Of a stretch of DNA of 8,244 nucleotides, positions 5,660-8,244 are shown one piece after another (within the stretch, counting starts at the first letter, position 1; every line of letters starts with the position of its first letter). Where the stretch lies: assembly GCA_002700865.1 (NCBI GenBank), contig PAFB01000120.1, positions 1-8,244 on the forward strand, in the 5' to 3' direction. This stretch comes from Rhodospirillaceae bacterium. GTDB taxonomy: Bacteria; Pseudomonadota; Alphaproteobacteria; UBA7985. The notes below the pieces were generated by a model. It was given only the letters and a program-made list of their open reading frames with translations, did not search any database and had not been told where the DNA came from. The position numbers were made by a program, and so were the translations under genes.

Positions 5660-6265
5660 TTAGAGCGCTTCTTCGAGCCGTTCACCAACCCACGACCAGT
5701 TGACCAGCTTAGTCAGAACGTCCTTGATGTGATCCGGACGGCGGTTTTGGTAGTCGAGGTAGTAAGCGTGCTCCCAGACATCGATCCCGCACAGCGGGGT
5801 CGCGCCATGGGCGAGGGGGTTTTCACCGCCGGGGACACCCTGAGTAACCAACTTGCCGTTCTCCAGCGCCAGCCATGACCAACCAGAACCAAAGACACCA
5901 GCGCCGGTGTTCACTATGGCGTCCATCATGCCGTCTACGGAGCCGAAGTCACGCTCTGCCATTTCCTTGAGTTTGCCGGAAACCTCAGCAGCACCGCCGT
6001 CAAACTGGTTCCAGTAAAAGATGTGGTTCCAAGCCTGACCAGCGTTGTTGAAAACACCCTTCATATCGGCCTTGCCAAAGGATGCTTTTACCACGTCCTC
6101 AAGCGACATATCCGCCATTTCGGTCCCTTCCACCAGCGGGTTCAGCTTGGCAAAGTAGGTTGCGTGGTGCTTGCCGTGGTGCAGTTGAACGGTCTGCTGG
6201 CCGATGACTGGCGCCAGGAAAGTGTCGTCGTAGGGAAGGGCGGGTAGCTCAAAAGGGGCTGCCAT
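5660..6265 (-). CDS. sodB: Iron-type superoxide dismutase
   Basis: A cytoplasmic enzyme that converts superoxide to oxygen and hydrogen peroxide. The product is 201 aa, the usual length for a bacterial Fe/Mn SOD, and appears complete. Seen: the N-terminal FELPALPYDD; the four metal ligands His29 (in LHHGKHHATY), His81 (in AWNHIFYWN), Asp162 and His166 (in DVWEHAYYLDY, 162-172); active-site Tyr37; and FGSGWSWL at 125-132. The second-shell Gln sits at 77 (NNAGQAWNH), the position used by Fe-SODs, while the Mn-type position in the VPGGENPL loop has no Gln. This points to iron, although cambialistic use cannot be excluded. A good ribosome site, GGAGAGAG at 6277-6270, sets the ATG at 6265. It is monocistronic between its own leader (see the palindrome at 6288-6302) and the terminator at 5613-5638. 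Confidence 0.97.
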   Translation of the reverse strand: MAAPFELPALPYDDTFLAPVIGQQTVQLHHGKHHATYFAKLNPLVEGTEMADMSLEDVVKASFGKADMKGVFNNAGQAWNHIFYWNQFDGGAAEVSGKLKEMAERDFGSVDGMMDAIVNTGAGVFGSGWSWLALENGKLVTQGVPGGENPLAHGATPLCGIDVWEHAYYLDYQNRRPDHIKDVLTKLVNWSWVGERLEEAL

Positions 6266-6287
6266 GGTTCTCTCTCCAAAAGTTCAA

Positions 6288-6302
6288 AGCCGACTGTCGG
6301 CT
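6288..6302. promoter_or_regulatory. Perfect palindrome in the sodB leader
   Basis: AGCCGACTGTCGGCT has two 7-base arms around a single central base, centred 30 bp upstream of the sodB ATG. As DNA it could be an operator for a dimeric repressor or iron/redox regulator. As RNA the arms would need a larger loop, giving a shorter stem, possibly extended by TTC (6283-6285) with GAA (6303-6305). It does not match a Fur or OxyR site that I recognise. Confidence 0.4.
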
Positions 6303-6315
6303 GAATGTCTCGATA

Positions 6316-6344
6316 GATGTAGGCGCTCACGCCGCCTTAGCCAA
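6316..6344 (-). promoter_or_regulatory. Candidate sigma-70-type promoter of sodB
   Basis: On the minus strand TTGGCT (6344-6339) and TACATC (6321-6316) are separated by 17 bp and resemble -35 and -10 boxes. Transcription would then begin around 6308, placing the palindrome at 6288-6302 just inside the transcript. The -10 match is only moderate. No other pair in the 151-bp gap upstream of sodB looked better. Confidence 0.3.
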
Positions 6345-6416
6345 GCGCGAACGCGTGTTTTGGAGGCAGGGTTGTAGCAGGCAGGTTTCGCCAAGCAGCG
6401 CCCGTCAACGGCCGCG

Positions 6417-7094
6417 CTATTTCAGCTCATAAGCGATCAGCACGGAGGTATCGGCGGCTTCACCGGTGCTTTGATCAATCCCAAAAGACTGAGCAACAGG
6501 CATTCCCAGCGCCAGTGACCAGGCTTCCGTGTAGTAGTAGCCAAGGCTCGGGTCAGCCGGGAGGGAACCATCGGCTTCGATATCGAAGTCGGAACACACC
6601 ATGTCGATGGTCTCAAAGGTGCCAACCTGCGTTTGGATCAGGCTGTCGCTGAGCAAATAATCGCAGCTGGTATTGACCATCTGCTGACTTGAAGTGACGT
6701 CAGAAAGACCGTCCGAAGTCACCAAGTCAAAATCGTCGCTGAAATACAAACCATCGAAAATCGCGGTCGGTAACTCAACGTCGGGGCGGGGAGAGTAGAC
6801 GCTGACATAGTTTGCGCCCATGTGTGCAAGCCACAGACGGCTGTTTAAGTCCCAATACTGCACGCCAACTTCATCGACCGTGCCATCGTTCTCGAAGTCC
6901 TGCTCCAGCCGCGCCCGGAGGCGACCGCCTGCATGACTGATGATGGTGTACCTCTCCAGCCCGCCGTAGCTCCAAAGGTAGTCGAAACGAGAGCCGACCG
7001 GGGGCGTGGGAAGGCGCACTTCTTGTGCATGCGCGAACGGCGGAATGACCAGCGCAGTGCCAAAAAACAGAAGAAACAACATGATGCGATGCAT
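6417..7094 (-). CDS. Exported protein of unknown function
   Basis: I do not recognise a named family. The 225-aa product begins with a clear Sec signal peptide: positive HR at 2-3, a hydrophobic core LFLLFFGTALVI, and a likely cleavage after AHA (21-23), leaving a mature protein starting QEVRLP. There is no lipobox Cys and no later membrane helix, so it is probably periplasmic or secreted. The mature part looks beta-rich and acidic. Features seen: PPVGSRFDYLW (31-41), QDFENDGTVDE (65-75), QVGTFETIDMVC (156-167) and SLGYYYTEAW (183-192). Two cysteines, Cys144 and Cys167, could form a disulfide. The VGTFET...C and GYYYTEAW pattern recalls periplasmic proteins with DUF3108-like beta-sheet folds, but this is only a resemblance. 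The ATG lies 3 bp after the trmFO stop, so it is probably translated from the trmFO transcript. Met5 is an alternative start. Confidence 0.8.
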   Translation of the reverse strand: MHRIMLFLLFFGTALVIPPFAHAQEVRLPTPPVGSRFDYLWSYGGLERYTIISHAGGRLRARLEQDFENDGTVDEVGVQYWDLNSRLWLAHMGANYVSVYSPRPDVELPTAIFDGLYFSDDFDLVTSDGLSDVTSSQQMVNTSCDYLLSDSLIQTQVGTFETIDMVCSDFDIEADGSLPADPSLGYYYTEAWSLALGMPVAQSFGIDQSTGEAADTSVLIAYELK

Positions 7095-7097
7095 GTT

Positions 7098-8244
7098 TCA
7101 GGCCGCCTGTGTTGCTGTTAGGCTTTCCTGATAGAGCTTTTCATAATCGGGATAGGCCTGCAAGGCCCCGGCTGCGAGCAGCATTTTCCGGTCGCGGCCC
7201 TTGATCTTGCGGCGCTTACCATTGGCCGTGATTTCGAACGGCGGCGGCGGTGGGAACAGGCCGAAATTAACGTTCATCGGTTGGAACGTGTCGGGGTTGG
7301 CGTTTTGGGTCAGATGGCCGAGCAGCGAGCCCATGGCCGTCTCAGGGGCTGGAATCGTTGGTGCGCGCCCGGCAATCTCCGCCGCGGCAAGCCGTCCCGC
7401 CAACATGCCGATGGCCGCGCTCTCGATATAGCCCTCCACCCCTGTAATCTGACCGGCAAAGCGTAGCCGTGGATCGGGCCGAAAGCGGAGCTCTTCATCA
7501 AGCAGAATGGGCGACCGAATAAAGCTGTTCCGGTGGATGCCGCCCAGTCGCGCAAACTCCGCCTTTTCAAGGCCGGGGATCATGCGCAGAACATCCGCCT
7601 GCGCGCCGTAGCGCATTTTGGTCTGGAAACCGACGATGTTGCGCAAGGTTCCCAGCTTGTTGTCCTGCCGCAACTGAACGACCGCATGCGCGGCTTTGCC
7701 GGTGCGCGGATCGGTGAGCCCAACCGGTTTCATCGGACCAAAACGCAGGGTTTCCCGTCCCCGCTCGGCCATGACTTCTATCGGCAAACAGGCTTCAAAG
7801 TAGGGGGTGTTGGCTTCCCATTCTCGAAACTCGGTTTTGTCGCTTTCGAGCAGGGCATCAATAAAGGCCTCGTACTGCGCTTCGGTCATTGGACAGTTGA
7901 GGTAGTCGGTCGCATCGCCTTTGTCGTAGCGCGACTGCGCCCATACGACATCCATATTGATCGAATCGGTATGGACGATGGGAGCAATGGCATCGAAGAA
8001 AGCGAGGTGTTCTTCGCCTGTCCGCTCCAAAATCGCCTGCGACAGCCCATCGGAGGTCAGCGGCCCCGTCGCAATGATCACGTGCCGCCACTCTTCCGGT
8101 GGCCAGCCATCGATTTCGGTACGATCGACCTCAATCAGGGGGTGCGCCGTAAGGGTGTCGGTAACTGCCTGACTGAAGCCATGACGGTCTACGGCCAGCG
8201 CTCCCCCCGCAGGGACAGCATGGGCGTCGCCCTTGGCCATAATC
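7098..8244 (-). CDS. trmFO: TrmFO, folate/FAD-dependent tRNA m5U54 methyltransferase (5' partial)
   Basis: TrmFO methylates uridine 54 in the T-loop of tRNAs, using methylenetetrahydrofolate as carbon donor and reduced FAD. About 380 codons are visible. The frame stays open to the window edge, and compared with B. subtilis TrmFO roughly the first 100 residues, with the FAD-binding GxGxxG and one catalytic Cys, lie outside; the ATG at 8240 is an internal Met. Seen, counting from that Met: VPAGGALAVDRHGF (9-22), HVIIATGPLTSDGL (53-66), SRYDKGDATDYLNCPMTE (103-120), YFEACLPIEVMAERG (147-161) with the second catalytic Cys (151), FGPMKPVGLTDP, AVVQLRQDNKLGTLRNIVGF, FAGQITGVEGYIESAA and QPMNVNFGLFPPPPPF. 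The C-terminus is the usual basic helical tail. It overlaps nothing and is followed after 3 bp by the exported protein gene. Identification is firm. Confidence 0.96.
   Translation of the reverse strand, partial: IMAKGDAHAVPAGGALAVDRHGFSQAVTDTLTAHPLIEVDRTEIDGWPPEEWRHVIIATGPLTSDGLSQAILERTGEEHLAFFDAIAPIVHTDSINMDVVWAQSRYDKGDATDYLNCPMTEAQYEAFIDALLESDKTEFREWEANTPYFEACLPIEVMAERGRETLRFGPMKPVGLTDPRTGKAAHAVVQLRQDNKLGTLRNIVGFQTKMRYGAQADVLRMIPGLEKAEFARLGGIHRNSFIRSPILLDEELRFRPDPRLRFAGQITGVEGYIESAAIGMLAGRLAAAEIAGRAPTIPAPETAMGSLLGHLTQNANPDTFQPMNVNFGLFPPPPPFEITANGKRRKIKGRDRKMLLAAGALQAYPDYEKLYQESLTATQAA

Noticed and set aside
5258..5878. A long open frame on the plus strand (206 codons) across the HNH gene and the 3' end of sodB
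   Set aside because: It runs antisense to the clearly identified sodB and out of frame with the HNH gene, and its translation has no recognisable domain.
6323..6339. AGGCG/CGCCT-type stem upstream of sodB considered as a terminator of the trmFO transcript
   Set aside because: Only a 5-bp stem with no T run on either strand, and it overlaps the candidate sodB promoter spacer.

Overview
The window looks like a chromosomal segment of an alphaproteobacterium, possibly a marine Hyphomonadales/Maricaulales-type organism; the lower rank is a guess. The order yajC-secD-secF followed by a Mth938-domain gene and a squalene/phytoene-synthase-like gene is, as I recall it, an alphaproteobacterial arrangement. 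The folate-dependent TrmFO, the Fe-type superoxide dismutase and the GC-rich codon usage agree with this. I see no mobile element, CRISPR array, rRNA or tRNA.

Layout. Positions 1-3226 (+) hold the Sec accessory operon: the 3' part of yajC, then complete secD and secF, closed by a strong intrinsic terminator at 3237-3273. Positions 3312-3788 (-) hold a small four-helix membrane protein gene of unknown function. Its reading frame is cut by a TGA inside the last helix and continues plausibly for 20 more codons. Positions 3789-4107 are an AT-richer divergent intergenic region with several inverted repeats. Positions 4108-5622 (+) hold three tightly packed genes: a Mth938-like (NDUFAF3-like) protein, a non-catalytic squalene/phytoene-synthase-like (NDUFAF6-like) protein, and a small HNH-type zinc protein. 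Positions 5660-6265 (-) hold sodB, convergent with the HNH gene, with its own terminator and a palindrome in its leader. Positions 6417-8244 (-) hold trmFO (5' end outside the window) and, three bases downstream, a gene for an exported protein of unknown function.

How the genes work together. YajC, SecD and SecF form the complex that helps SecYEG release and pull exported or membrane proteins using the proton gradient. The Mth938-like and phytoene-synthase-like proteins resemble the mitochondrial complex I assembly factors NDUFAF3 and NDUFAF6. Their place beside secDF suggests a membrane-complex biogenesis block that may date back to the mitochondrial ancestor. SodB detoxifies superoxide and TrmFO makes m5U54 in tRNA; both look like ordinary housekeeping genes.

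Most of the window is conventional. The points most worth a second look are the possible complex I assembly pair, the in-frame stop in the membrane protein gene that interrupts the usual gene order, the long acidic-then-polybasic SecF tail, and the palindromes in the sodB leader and upstream of the Mth938-like gene.
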